From NCBI RefSeq assembly GCF_041296265.1, contig NC_091712.1, positions 10,945,001-11,009,000 on the forward strand: DNA of 64,000 bases, in the 5' to 3' direction. The position numbers were made by a program, and so were the translations under genes. Below, in pieces: positions 37,480 through 48,593 of this stretch. The notes beneath the pieces are model-generated. The model worked only from the letters and a program-made list of their open reading frames with translations. It did not search any database and had not been told where the DNA came from. This DNA is from Equus caballus. Its lineage: Eukaryota > Chordata > Mammalia > Perissodactyla > Equidae. How positions within the stretch are numbered: position 1 is the stretch's first letter; every line of letters starts with the position of its first letter.

Positions 37480-37860
37480 GGATGTTGCTTAAAGTCTTTG
37501 AGCCTCAGATTCTCCACCAATTGAATGAGAATATGAAAACCTACTTTTATTTGTTTATTTATATATATATATATATATTTTGCTGAGGAAGATTTGCCCT
37601 GAGCTAACATGCGTTGCAGTCTTCCTCTATTTTATAGGTGAGGCACCATTGCAGCATGGCCACTGATAGATGAATGGTGTAGGTCTACACCTCAGAACTG
37701 AACCTCGGCCACTGAAGTGGAGTGCACTGAACTGAAGCACTAGGTCATTGGAGCTGACCCTGAAAACCTACTTTAAAAAAAGACTATAAATACTAAAATA
37801 TATAACACATGAAAGGAAAGAATCCCTGGCTCAGAGAATGTGCAGAGGAAATATTTATGC
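37480..37860 (+). mobile_element. MIR, forward, split by an ERE
   Basis: Left part: cttaaagtctttgagcctca, gattctccaccaattgaatg, agaatatgaaaacctacttt. After the ERE and its duplicated target, the MIR continues with aaagactataaatac and ggctcagagaatgtgcagag. The two parts are consistent with one MIR interrupted by the SINE at 37548-37761. Confidence 0.5.
37548..37761 (-). mobile_element. ERE SINE (older tailed type), reverse
   Basis: + strand order: (TA)n and T-run, gaggaagatttgccctgagc, taacatgcgttgcagtcttc, gcaccattgcagcatggcca, gtaggtctacacctcagaac, and the head complement tcattggagctgaccc. Perfect 13-base duplications gaaaacctacttt at 37535-37547 and 37762-37774 mark the insertion into a MIR. 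Confidence 0.9.
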
Positions 37861-37869
37861 TTTTGTTAA

Positions 37870-37995
37870 CCTTCCTTAGACACAAGAAGCTGAAGACTAA
37901 AGAAATGAAATAACTCACCTAAGGTCATGCTGCTAATTAGTAACAGAACTGAGCCTAGAATCCAAATCTCTTAAGTACAAGTCCAAATCACTTTT
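37870..37995 (-). mobile_element. MIR, reverse
   Basis: gaaataactcacctaaggtc, atgctgctaattagtaacag, aactgagcctagaatccaaa and ctcttaagtacaagtccaaa are the complement of the MIR core ('gttaagtaacttgcccaaggtcac ... agtggcagagctgggattcgaaccc'). Confidence 0.75.
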
Positions 37996-40158
37996 TATTT
38001 TAATAAGATATACAGTAATGCCATAAGATTTCTTGGCCTGGAAAACAAGAACAGCCAATGAATGAGTCCATGCATTATACTTCCCAGTCAAAAAGCCCTA
38101 AATTAACTCCCTATGTTGGAGGGAAAAATTAGGCTTCCCAGTTCTGGTGAAAACACTTTGCAGAACCTAGTTTCAAAGGAGACCATTAAACTGGCCAAAG
38201 GCAAGAAGCTGAGTCAATGATCTCTTGAAGTTCCTTCCAGCTCTGAAGTGAACTGACCCTGAGTGCTCATTGAAATTCACTGTAGACTGAATGACTGGAT
38301 TACCTAACTGGACTCCATGTTCTGTCAAATCAATGCCAGGGTTTTACTGAAGGCAGTTGACTACAGTAATTCATTCCTTGAGAGATAAGTGGATATGGAA
38401 TTATCTGTAGTAGCACTTTTATAGGGTCAAAATTGCTATATCATTGTAGATAAAAAAAATCATTGTTTTCTTGGAATGCTTCTGGAGAGAGGGGGCTTAA
38501 TCCCTGAGCAAACTTTCTTAATTTCACCTCCCCTTCCCTGAGCAAATCATCAGCATCACCCTCAGCGCCAGCACCAAAACCATCATTGTGGGCAGAGCCA
38601 CGCATCAATAATGTTTGTGCTTTTGTCTGGGGAAACATGAAGTATCATTAACTACTCAAAACAGAGAGAAAATACTACATACCTTATTTTTCTCAAAAGT
38701 GATTAGTAGAAAAATAAAGGTTAAAGGAAACTAGTACAAGAGGAAAGCAGAAACATATAGATGCAATGCATATGTATAATACACACACACACAAAAATGT
38801 TGCATGAAAAAAAGGAAATAGAAATCTCTCTGAAACCGTCCTAGACATGCCAGCGAGTCCCATTCCTCCCCATCCTAAGGGAACATCTCTGAAACATAAA
38901 CACATTGCTTTATTTGAAATCTCATGATCTGGAGAGAGGCCAAAAGATAGACACCTACATTTTGATAATTCGTCAAAAGAAATTAAAGAAAAAGAAGCTT
39001 AAAATTGTTGTTAGTTCAAAGCTCTCCATTCTGAGAGCACAATTTGTGTATATAGATAAAATAGGTGAACTACTGACGCATTTTATGTATAATATAATTA
39101 TGCACATGTAGGTGATTCAGTTATTTCAATGATTTCAAAATAGTAGTTTGAATTAAAAGAACATGTTTAATACTCAAGTTTTTAAAGTCACCTGCAAAAT
39201 TTAGTCTGATGACTTCTCCGTGACCTCCAAAAGCCGGTTACCTGATGGTCCCAGGAAGTAGAAAGTGGATATTGTGTAAGTAAAGTTTCTGGGATCAGCA
39301 GGGTCACCAAAACCTCTGGCCCCATCCAAGATGTACTCACACGGACTTTTATCTTCAAAAGAGCAGGAAATCATGACACATTAGAGTTTCAACATAGCAA
39401 ATCCAAGTGTGGAGGCAAGAAGAACTGCACTGGAAACAAATCATCCAACCAGTCACTGGGAAGTAATTTTAATAGGACTAGAGTTTCTATTGATTTTAAA
39501 GAAAGATTTAAAACACATGCTCTAAGTATTCAAGGACTTAAATAGAAAACAACACTTGTGGTTGACAAAGGAATTTAAATGTTCTCAAAATAAGAAAGGT
39601 TGCTAAAAAAGACAGCCACTAAGCTGTTTAAAAAATCATTCACAGAACTGTTTCTGCCATTTGGCTGCACTTGGAGCTTAATTTGTAAACATTTTCCAAT
39701 CCACATTTTAGAAGAAAAATAAGGCATTCCCCTTTGGGTAATAGACCTGAGCCAAAAGAGGAGAGAGTGCCATTTTCAAATGACACAGAATTTCAAAGTG
39801 CGCATCATTTTGATCACTTGCATCATTCCAACTGCATCTTTTTGAGGCTGTGTCTCTACTGACTGAGGAGCTAGTCACCATACCAGTGAATTCCTATCTA
39901 CCCCTGCAATGATCCACTTTTCCCAGGCACAGAACATCACTGGAGCTTGGACAAGTTGATGCACCACAAACACAAAACCAGATCATGGTATTCACCATTC
40001 AATTATTTGCTTCACAGCTAAACTCTCTCCTTCAGTAACATAATGGCCACACAATGATCCAACTGCCCTGATAATATAATTGAAGAAAAGTTAATAGGAT
40101 TTATTCTTGGCGACCTAGCAAGTACCAGGTCCAAATTTTTCTATCAACTAATCGGAGA
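37996..40158. other. Unassigned region
   Basis: No gene recognised. A minus-strand open segment of about 57 codons at 39193-39366 includes CSFEDKSPCEYILDG and ends shortly after a CAGgtaac donor-like site. It could be a decayed exon or chance. A second frame at 38441-38638 (-) is acidic and unfamiliar. Short (CA)n near 38780. Confidence 0.3.
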
Positions 40159-40172
40159 CTCTTTCATCTTTT

Positions 40173-40435
40173 TTTGTTTTCTAAAGATTGGCACCTGAGC
40201 TAACAACTGTTGCCAAAGTTCTTTTTTTTTCTTTCTTTTGTCTCCCCAAGGCCCCCCAGTACATAGTTGTACACTTTTAGTTGTGGGTCCTTCTAGCTGT
40301 GGCATGTGGGACACTACCACCACACAGCCTGATGAGCAGTGCCATGTCCGCGACCAGGATCCGAACCAGTGAAACCATGGGCCACAGAAGTGGAGTGCGC
40401 AAACTTAACCACTCGGCCACAGTGCTGGCCTCAAG
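40173..40435 (-). mobile_element. ERE SINE (tailed type), reverse
   Basis: + strand order: aaagattggcacctgagcta, acaactgttgccaaagttct, gccccccagtacatagttgt, gtgccatgtccgcgaccagg, ccactcggccacagtgctgg. Flanked by perfect 14-base repeats ctctttcatctttt at 40159-40172 and 40436-40449. Confidence 0.95.
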
Positions 40436-40449
40436 CTCTTTCATCTTTT

Positions 40450-41254
40450 GAGACTATTATTAAAATTGTGTCACATCTAACTGAAGGACAGTTGCTGTTA
40501 CTAAGTATTAAAAAATGTACTTCAGCCAGAAAAAAATACGGACAAAATTTTTTCTCATTCCTCAACAATTAGTTTTCTCAGATGACAAGTTTTCAATTCA
40601 GAAACATTTGGGGTTATAGTCTTCATTTCTTTTTCCACCTTTAATAGTAAAAATAATCAATATCCTACATATGCAGTGTATTTTGGAGATTATAACTGGT
40701 TCATTAATGTATTTGACCATATACCTGGGAAGTCTCCTGAGAAGAAAAAAGCCTCTCAATATTCCCAGATATGATCCTCACAGGTGATGGTCCAACAGCT
40801 TTGCTTGGATTGTCTTTACCAACGTGTGGACATCACTCCATGTTCTTATCTAACCATGGGCTAGGCAGTGCTCCTCAATCTTTTTCTTGTCATTATTGCC
40901 CCCTTAAGCCTCTTTTTTAGACATTTCGTTCCTGTAATCACCCACCCTAAATTTTTAACATCATATATATATATTATTTATGTACTTGTATATCTGTGAT
41001 TTATATATTAAAAAGTGTGATATTTTCATCTCTCAAGAAACTGTTTTTACCTACCAAGGAAAGATAGCAACCCCATTGCAAATGCATGTGTTAGAGTAAT
41101 TTACATATAAAAAGAAAGGAGGGTAAACAATGAAGTTATATAAACTTGGGCCTAACTAAAAGTCTAGCTGTACTTCAAACAACTACACAATTCTTCTCTT
41201 CTGCAACACCCCCTTGAAAAAACGTGTTTATCATCCTTATTAGTAACACAATTA
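40450..41254. other. No recognised feature
   Basis: The 77-codon + frame at 40339-40572 is mostly SINE read-through. A short TA-run lies near 40963. No gene. Confidence 0.4.
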
Positions 41255-41430
41255 CATTTTTCATTTGTCACCTTGTTTATTATCCACATATTCCCCACTG
41301 GAATTTAAGTTTCATAAAAATGCAACCCTAGTCTGTGGTATTCAACATTGTATTCCCAGGCCCCAGAACTCTCTAGTACATTGTAGGAATTGAACAATAG
41401 TTTTTTGATAAATGAAATCAGTGAAAATTT
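41255..41430 (+). mobile_element. LINE-2 3' end, sense
   Basis: ccccactggaatttaagttt, cataaaaatgcaaccctagt, tcaacattgtattcccaggc and tacattgtaggaattgaaca are in the order of the L2 3' end ('actagaatgtaagctccatgagggcag ... ctgtatccccag ... catagtaggtgctcaataa'). Confidence 0.7.
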
Positions 41431-41969
41431 CCCAAACTTAAATGACCGCGGAGCCAGTTTTCTGGTAATAAATATCAACACTATGGGAAAACAATGGGAA
41501 AAGCCCTATAGAAACAACATTTAGCTCTTTAGGATGCTACCCTCCTCCCAAAACAGAGTATCACTATCCTGAGTGACTGAGATGTTTATTCTTTCCCCAA
41601 ACGTCTCTCTCACTCATGTGTCGCTTTCTTTGAAATTCACCCATTTGAATTTCATTTCTTTAGCTCATTGCATCACACTTTTCATGATACACATAAAAGG
41701 GAATACATCTGTGAAAATGAGATCATCAGATGGCTTTTCTCTGGCATAAGCAGAATCAAGAGAGTGCAAGTAACCTAGGAAACAGAAGTCAAGGGACAGA
41801 TGAAGGGAAGAAAGTGGTCCCCCAAAATGAGGGAAGAATGCCTCAAGGGCAGTCTGTACAATGTGGCCAAGGATCGGTTCTGTGTTTTGATATTTTCACA
41901 TCATACTCACAAGGAGTATTGCGAAGTGAGAAGAGTAGGGAAGGCAGAGTCTAAAAGATTTGATATTGT
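41431..41969. other. No recognised feature
   Basis: A 74-codon frame at 41730-41954 (+) is hydrophilic with no known motif; taken as chance. Confidence 0.4.
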
Positions 41970-42150
41970 TGCTTAACCTCATTAAGTCTCATTTTCTTCT
42001 TGTATAAAATGGAGTAAAGTCCTTTCTAATAAAGAAAGTAAAGACTTTTACTTTCTAATAAAACTTGTTGCTACACTAAGAGTGTTAAAGCATGTAGAGA
42101 ATCTATCAAAATGTGTACCTCATAGTTTGCCTTCAACAAGCATTAGCTCA
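41970..42150 (+). mobile_element. MIR, forward
   Basis: ttgcttaacctcattaagtc, tcattttcttcttgtataaa and atggagtaaagtcctttcta match the MIR 'cttaacctctctgtgcctcagtttcctcatctgtaaaatgg' order. Contains a small internal duplication of the ctttctaataaa segment (about 42020-42063). Confidence 0.55.
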
Positions 42151-43149
42151 CTGCCCTCCCTTAATGCCTATTTTCATTGAATGAAAATGTCATAAAAACC
42201 AAAGTATCCTTATACAATAGATCTAAATATTATTTATCTTATTATTTTTGGATTAAATATTCTCATTTCCTCATATGTTGTTTTAAGTATCAGAAAAATA
42301 TCAGATAGCCGTTGGCTTTCATGAGAGAGTCCTGATGATGAGTGCAAAGAAACTTCTTAACATTCCTTAAAATTGTTCACAAACCAGCAAGATTCGACCT
42401 ACTGAGAATATATAACTGCCTCACATTTCCTCATTCAGTTCTTACACCTTCTGGGTTTGGCTTGACAATTTATAGTCAGTGTCTTGTTAATCTTGTCACG
42501 CCTCCACTGAGCACTCACGGTCACCCCTAAGACAAATCATCGGCCTTAGTTTTCCTCTTCAAGTCATCTCTTTTGTCTTAGAGTAGAAATGACACTTTTT
42601 CCTATCCTTACACCTGGCTTGTATTCATCTGACAGTCAAAATGAACCACGTCATTTAATCTAGGTTCTGTTGAAATGTTTAATTTTCATCAGCGATTGCA
42701 AACTTGATCATTTTTAATAGATTAACTGCTGTTTATATTATCTTCCAGGCTTAGACTTCGTGAGAAAATGTTCTATATCTTATGAACTTTAGACAGCCAG
42801 GTATAAGTTAGAACACACAATCACCCCAAAGAACAGGTATACCATGCGCTGGCATCACTGTATAGTCAAATTACATAGCTACATATGACTAGTGAATTTG
42901 AAAAAGGGACATTTGTGAGAAGTAACACAAGTTGGAGTGTTATAGTTATAGAAGCTTTGATTTATAAAATATTATATAGTCATGTAAAATGACCTGATAT
43001 GTCCCACATGCATGGAGCAGCATTACCACTTAAATATATTGCTACATTTGACATAAGGCTACAACAAACTCAACACCATCTTTCTTGAAGGATAAAGTGA
43101 ATCATTAAGACTGCAGAAAAGTTCCTTTCTATAGACAACAACATACCAC
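42151..43149. other. No recognised feature
   Basis: Unassigned AT-rich sequence; frames are short and without motifs. Confidence 0.4.
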
Positions 43150-43400
43150 AGACAGCTGTGCTTTATGTGAAAGAAAGTGGGACTGAGATTTAGAAGACTT
43201 GGATTCAAATTTTGTAGTTGAAATTCTTGGATGTGTGACTTGAGGCAAGTAAATTAGTAAATCTCTCGCGACTTCAATTTGCTACTCTGTAAAATGGGGA
43301 TTGTAATAATGGGACTACCAATTTACTACATGGATAAGTCACCTAAATGAAGTGAATATTCCTGATAGATAATAAAGTGCTCATTTAATGTAAATATATG
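43150..43400 (+). mobile_element. MIR, forward, nearly complete
   Basis: gatttagaagacttggattc, aaattttgtagttgaaattc, gtgtgacttgaggcaagtaa, gctactctgtaaaatgggga, ttgtaataatgggactacca and gataataaagtgctcattta give most of the MIR consensus in order. Confidence 0.8.
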
Positions 43401-44234
43401 TATCACATCTACAAAGCAATAGCTTTGGATCCTGGCCATATGCCTTTTTGCTCAGATTAAGTAAAAGAATGTTTACCTTTGTTGCTTCAAATGGCTTCTC
43501 AAGCCTTGGTAAGGGGAAAAAAAAAACTTCTTTTATATTCAAGAAAAACTGTGAGCCATAAGGATATTTAAGAAAATAAGACCAAATTAAGAGTAATTTC
43601 AAAATTACTGGCTTAATTTTTGTGCCAAGGAAAAATATTAGAGATCCATTATAAATTATCCTTCCTCCTTTTGTGTGGCCCTCATTTTGCTTTTGATAAA
43701 TTCATAGTGTCAAAAAAATCCTCAGTGATTCTTTCACTCCCCAGCACTCCCTGCCCCGTACATCTATCAAAGAATATCTATCCTCTTTTTTGCTTTACCA
43801 AAGGCTAAGCCAAAAGAAAAGAAGTTCTGAGATCAAGATTCTATGGAAAAGCCAACTCCATCCCAGTCACATACATATGAACATTCAGTAAAGGAGCAGC
43901 GAGCCTGGAGGAAGCATCCTCTAGGATCATCACACTATGTGTTTATGGTTATTCTTCTGTTACATCGCCTGAACCTATGCACATGAGCATTGGTGCCATG
44001 GTAACGTACATTAAAGCACCTGTCAGAGGGCTTGGCCACTATTAATTACTCAATGAACATTAGTATCTGGGACTTCTTTTTCTGTCAGTGATCTTTAAAA
44101 TTTGTTGATGTTCTTGCACAGTTCATGACAGATGTAATCCTCCCTATTTATATACATCATCACCTTCTTGGGGTGAACAGCCTAAGTTAGTCTCATTTTC
44201 AACAAAATCCTTGGGGCATTTTTTTTTTGCCTTA
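43401..44234. other. No recognised feature
   Basis: No gene. A T-run lies at about 44220-44229. Confidence 0.4.
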
Positions 44235-44465
44235 AAACAATACAAATTTATTCTCTTATAGTTCTCTTCAGAAATCAGAAATGAGTCTTATGGTGCTAAA
44301 ATCAAGACATTGACAGAGCTGATTATTCTGAAGCCTCGGGGAAAGAATTCCTTTCCTTACCTTTTCCACCCTTTAAAGGCCACCTGCATTCTTGGCTCAT
44401 AGCCCAGCATCACATCACATGTTCTCTTTCTGCTGCTGTTGTGACATTGCTTTTTCTTTCTATCA
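44235..44465 (+). mobile_element. Old dispersed repeat, class uncertain (possibly LTR)
   Basis: caatacaaatttattctctt, atagttctcttcagaaatca, gctaaaatcaagacattgac and ggccacctgcattcttggct have the order of a common mammalian dispersed repeat, which I recall as an LTR-type fossil. I cannot name the family with confidence. Confidence 0.3.
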
Positions 44466-44474
44466 TCAATTCTC

Positions 44475-44755
44475 CCTTTGCCTTCTCTGTTTTTTTTAAT
44501 TTATTTTGTTGGGGATATATTGGCTTATAACATTATGTAAGTTACAGGTGTACATTATTATATCTCATTTACTTTATTGGCTGTATCATATTCACCACCA
44601 ATAGTCTAGTTTTTATACATCACCATACATGTGTGCCCCTTTACCCCTTTCACCCTCCCTCATTCCCCACTCCTCTAGTAATCACTAGTCTGTTCTTTTT
44701 ATGTATGTGTTTGATTACCTTCCACAAATGAGTGTAATCATATGGTACTTGTCTC
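44475..44755 (-). mobile_element. 5'-truncated LINE-1 3' end, antisense, joined to an OR gene
   Basis: Read on the minus strand: the last ORF2 codons DKYHMITLICGR with stop TAA (44717-44715), then the L1 3' UTR with agaacagactagtgattact, aaactagactattggtggtg and taagccaatatatccccaac, ending in an A-rich tail (T-run at about 44490 on the + strand). The truncated 5' end abuts the OR4C-like coding sequence directly at about 44755, in the same orientation, replacing the receptor's last codons. Confidence 0.85.
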
Positions 44756-45645
44756 CCCTTATGTCATGTTTTACCTCCGTGTTTCTCATTCTGTAAATGA
44801 TAGGATTTAATATGGGAATGAGAATTGCAAAGAATACAGTCACTAACTTGACCACAGGGTAGGTGGCCACAGGACACATGCAGGTGAATATCCAAGGCAG
44901 AAAAAGAGTACAGCTACAGTAAAGTGGGAGCCACAAGTTGGGAGGCATTGGGGCCTTCCTTTGGAGCCATAGGACCTGAGGGAGGTTAGGATGACTATAA
45001 AGGAGATGAGCAGCAAAAAATAAGCAAGCCCACGGCCCCACAGTTGGCTGACACCACTATTCTGAGCCTGTAGGAGTCCCTGCAGGCAAGTTTCAGCAGT
45101 GGGAAGAGATTGCACATGAAGTGGTCAATGACATTGGGAGCACAGAAGGGGAAGTCGAGCATGAAAAGAATCTGCACAGTGGGGTGCAGGATGCCCCTGA
45201 TCTAGGCCACTACCACCAGAAGGTGGCAGAGCCCCTGTTGCACGAGGCCGTGTGGTATAGAGGCCTGCAGATGGCCACATAGCTATCATAGACCACAACA
45301 ATGAGGAGGATGATCTCTGATCCTCCGAGAAAGTGCTCTAAAAGAGCTGAATCAGGTAGCCCCTGAAGAAAATGGTTATTCTCTGGCACAGCCGGTGGAT
45401 GTTCATCTTGGGAATGGTGACAGAGGGATAGGAGGTGTCTATAAAGGACAAGTAAGATAGAAGTACATGGGAGCTGAAAGTCTGACGCTGAGGGAGATGG
45501 TGATGACAATGAGCAAATGGGCCAGCACGGTAAATAGAAAAATGAACAAAAAGACAATGAAGAGTATTTTCTGCAAGTATGGATTCTGTGTGAGTCCCAA
45601 GAGAATAAATTCAGTCCCATTATTGGGAGGTGTGAGGTGATCCAT
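44756..45645 (-). pseudogene. Olfactory receptor, OR4C-like pseudogene with L1-derived C-terminus
   Basis: A class II OR, expected in the ciliary membrane of olfactory neurons. Start ATG at 45645-45643: MDHLTPPNNGTEFILLGLTQ, then KILFIVFLFIFLFTVLAHLL (TM1), a SAPMYFYL motif, a frame change near 45450, SFIDTSYPSVTIPKMNIHRL, a stop after GYLIQLF near 45345 combined with a shift, HFLGGSEIILLIVVVYDSYV (DRY arginine lost) and AICRPL. A TAG follows HLLVVVA near 45200, then ILFMLDFPFCAPNVIDHFMC and LFPLLKLACRDSYRL. Shifts lie around TM5, then STCGSHFTVAVLFF, CPVATYP, PILNPIIYRMRNTEVK. HFLGGSEIILLI and STCGSH are typical of OR4C receptors. The normal C-terminal tail is replaced in frame by LINE-1 ORF2 sequence. 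Confidence 0.9.
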
Positions 45646-45970
45646 TCAGGAAGTAACACCTCCCTGGGGCCTCCATTACCTACAAAGGGATAAAAAAGAA
45701 GATACCTAGTAATCATGAAGGGGTCATAGTCTGTATTTCATAGTACAAAAATAGAGTAGTCACTGTAAACATGGAGCATGTCCTTGGCACTCTTTGCCCC
45801 AATAATTGTTTCAATTCTTCCTCATTACCTCCATGACGCTTTAAATCTCTTCAGACACCTAGTACCTGTCACCTATAAAACCTCTATAGGGCAACATTTG
45901 ATGTGTAGTTTACTGAGAAAATACTATATGTCTGACATCTAGATTCTCCTGGTTCCAACTCTATGACTTT
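45646..45970. other. Upstream flank of the OR4C-like pseudogene
   Basis: No promoter element recognised. Contains the left copy of the ERE target-site duplication (45954-45970). Confidence 0.4.
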
Positions 45971-46218
45971 TTTTGTGTGAGGAAGTTTTGCCCTGAGCTA
46001 ACGTCCATTGTGAATTCTCCTCTATTTTTTTTTTCCCTTGAGGAGGATTAGCCCTGAGCTAACATCTGTGCTGATCTTCCTCTATTATGTGTGCGGGGTG
46101 CCTCCAGAGCATGGCCAATGAATGGAATACCTCCACACTTGGGATCTCAACCCGAGAACCCAGGCCTCCAAAGTACAATGAGTGGAATTTTAACCACTTG
46201 GTCATGGGGCTGGCCCCC
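45971..46218 (-). mobile_element. ERE SINE with doubled tail, reverse
   Basis: Two tail copies on the + strand (ttgccctgagctaacgtcca and tagccctgagctaacatctg), then gtgcctccagagcatggcca, ctcaacccgagaacccaggc and the head complement ggtcatggggctggccccc. Flanks tccaactctatgacttt (45954-45970) and tccaactttgtgtcttt (46219-46235) form a degraded duplication. Overlapping frames of 79 and 103 codons are SINE sequence. Confidence 0.9.
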
Positions 46219-46479
46219 TCCAACTTTGTGTCTTTACTTAGTTATTTCGATGTCCTGTGCTTCCAAACCCTCCTCTGTGTCTGTGAGCTTACAAATTGCA
46301 ACTCTCAGATATATTTTGCAAGGTAAAAGTCATTCCCTCTTCCAGGAGAATTTACATTTGAACCCATGGCTCTCACTGTGGAAAGAAAGAAATGGTCAAT
46401 AGCTATTTGTCATAAGTAGACAGATCAGGGAAACAAATAAGTCATGGGTGACACACACTCCCTGGTACCTACCAAAACA

Positions 46480-46585
46480 CTATGCTATTCACGTGTGTTT
46501 TCTTGCTGTGCTTACCACAGTGCCTGGCATAACATCTGCAATGCCTGGCACCTATTGGGTGATGAATAAATGCTGGGCGAATTAT
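46480..46585 (+). mobile_element. LINE-2 3' terminus, sense
   Basis: taccacagtgcctggcataa, aatgcctggcacctattggg and tgatgaataaatgctgggcg match the L2 3' end. Parts of the tgcctggcac motif occur twice. Confidence 0.65.
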
Positions 46586-47689
46586 CACACTTCCTACATC
46601 TTCATTTGTAAAAATATGCACGCTTCCCCAGCTATAAACCTAGGAATTCCAGCCTTCTCATCCTCCCACTCTATTTATCACTACTCTCTACTTTATGAGA
46701 AACAAACTTTTGAAAGGAAGCTGCCTTCCAGTTTAATAGTTTCTGACACACTTTATAGGGTAAGTAGGAAAATATTAATTGCCTTAAGGAAAGAGTATAT
46801 TATTGGGTCATTTTACTTTTAAGATAACTATCATGTTTGTTAATTAATAGTTTTTATTGTTCAAAGTTCTGTTCCAAATACAATTTAACATATTCACATT
46901 CATGAAATTTCCAGCTTCACTAGACAGGGATAAAAAAAATTCTTGGATAGGTGTTCAATACATAAGCATCTGTCAAGCAAAGGAAACCCTTATTTTTAGA
47001 CCTGTAAAAATAGAAACTTAGTGTGGAGAACAGAAAGAAAGAGTCTGCTAAATAAAGTTCTCTACATATATACACACAGACACAAACATTTAAAATCTGC
47101 TACTTACTATAAGTACCTATTACACGTGCACTCTGTCAATTTATTGGACACTTGCTATGTATATTAACGTATATTTGTCCACACAAAGTCTTAAAAAGTG
47201 TTCCTGTTAAGTGCCTTTGGAAATCCCTCCCCCAACATCTTATTACAAATGGCAGCAGGTCGTCCATCCATGAGATCCTCTCACTCCTTTGTGTGTCTGC
47301 CATATGCATTCTCACATCATCTTCTCCCATCCTCCATAACATCCATCATCCATCATTCCTGGTTATAGGAAATTACTTTACTAATAGAATGAGTAGATTT
47401 GGGGACATAAATTTCCCAAAGGAAAGAAAAGAGGAAACATAAATATAAGAAATTGTACTCTGCAAAAATGTTTCTTTTCCTTTCAAAGATAGTGGAAAAG
47501 AACATTACTATTTAATTATCCAAAATAGAGATCTTATACATATGTGAGAACAAAGTGTGTAGCTCTGCTGCATTGTCTTATTCTGAGGTGAACTCTCCAA
47601 CAGATCAGAAAAGATTATAGGGACATAAATTAAAAATAAGATATAATTAATAAAAGTGATTTAGAAATAATTACGAAGAAATACAAATT
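46586..47689. other. No recognised feature
   Basis: The overlapping frames at 47136-47342 (-) and 47152-47442 (+) share no similarity with a known family. A tccatcatccatcattcc run near 47342 is low complexity. Confidence 0.4.
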
Positions 47690-48060
47690 ACTTTCTCCTT
47701 TTTCGTTGACTCCACAATAACCTTTCTAGGAATAAAGCTTAAAGGAAAATATTTTTAAAGGAGAAAAAATTATGTATAAATATTGTAAATACAATGATTA
47801 AAAGCTGTGGAAAATGAGAAACTACATGGAAATTCCAACATTAGAGAAATGGATAAGTAAAATACAGTGAATATATTTGAATAAGCTGTAGGTTTCAATA
47901 GATATTTTTTTAAAAATTATGATATATCACAGCAAAATTTTTATATTGTAATATTAAGTGGGGGAAAACTTGGATGCAAATTTGAATAGGTAATATGATT
48001 CTAACTACTTTAAATATATATCAATAAGCACAAAAGACCTCAAAATATTTTCACTCCTAA
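47690..48060 (+). mobile_element. Old LINE-1 3' UTR-like fragment, sense
   Basis: aattccaacattagagaaat, ggataagtaaaatacagtga and aatattaagtgggggaaaac follow the order of the L1MC/L1ME 3' region ('caatagggaattggttaaataaa ... tgttaagtgaaaaaagcaag'). Weakly conserved. Confidence 0.4.
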
Positions 48061-48318
48061 GTTGGTAGTACTGTCATTTATTCTATCTTTCTTGATACCT
48101 GACATGCTGAAGAAGAGATTTAAACCTCAGATTGGTGGGGGTGAGGGGTAATTATATGACTTGTAAGATCCATTGAAATCTCAGATTCTATAATTAAATG
48201 ACTACCTGGAAAAAATAACCTCACTATGAACTTCTCTAATGTAGCTTCATGGCCAGGGCCCCAGGGAGCTGTTACTTCACCAAGAACAAATTAAAGTTGT
48301 AAGATTAAAATGCCAATC

Positions 48319-48582
48319 CGGGGCCGGCCCCGTGGCTAATTGGTTAAGTTCGGACACGCCACTTTAGCAGCCAAGTGTTTTGTCGCTGGTTTGGATCCTG
48401 GGCGTGGACATGGCACCATTCATCAGGCCATGCTGAGGCCACGTTACACATAGCAAAACCAGAGGCACTCACAACTAGAATATACAAATATGTACTGGGG
48501 GGTTTGGGGAGAATGAAAAAAAAAAAAAAGATTGGCAACAAATGTTAGTGCAGGTACCAATCTTTAAAAATAAATAAATAAA
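48319..48582 (+). mobile_element. ERE SINE (tailed type), forward
   Basis: Head ggggccggccccgtggctaa, ttggttaagttcggacacgc, tttggatcctgggcgtggac, atgtactggggggtttgggg, A-run, then gattggcaacaaatgttagt and (TAAA)n. Flanked by taaaatgccaa at 48306-48316 and 48583-48593, a perfect 11-base duplication. Confidence 0.95.
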
Positions 48583-48593
48583 TAAAATGCCAA

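Noticed and set aside
45439-45716. Upstream-extended 168-codon frame over the OR4C-like 5' end
   Set aside because: It is a different frame running across the receptor's start and only enters the receptor frame after a shift. The receptor start is the ATG at 45645.
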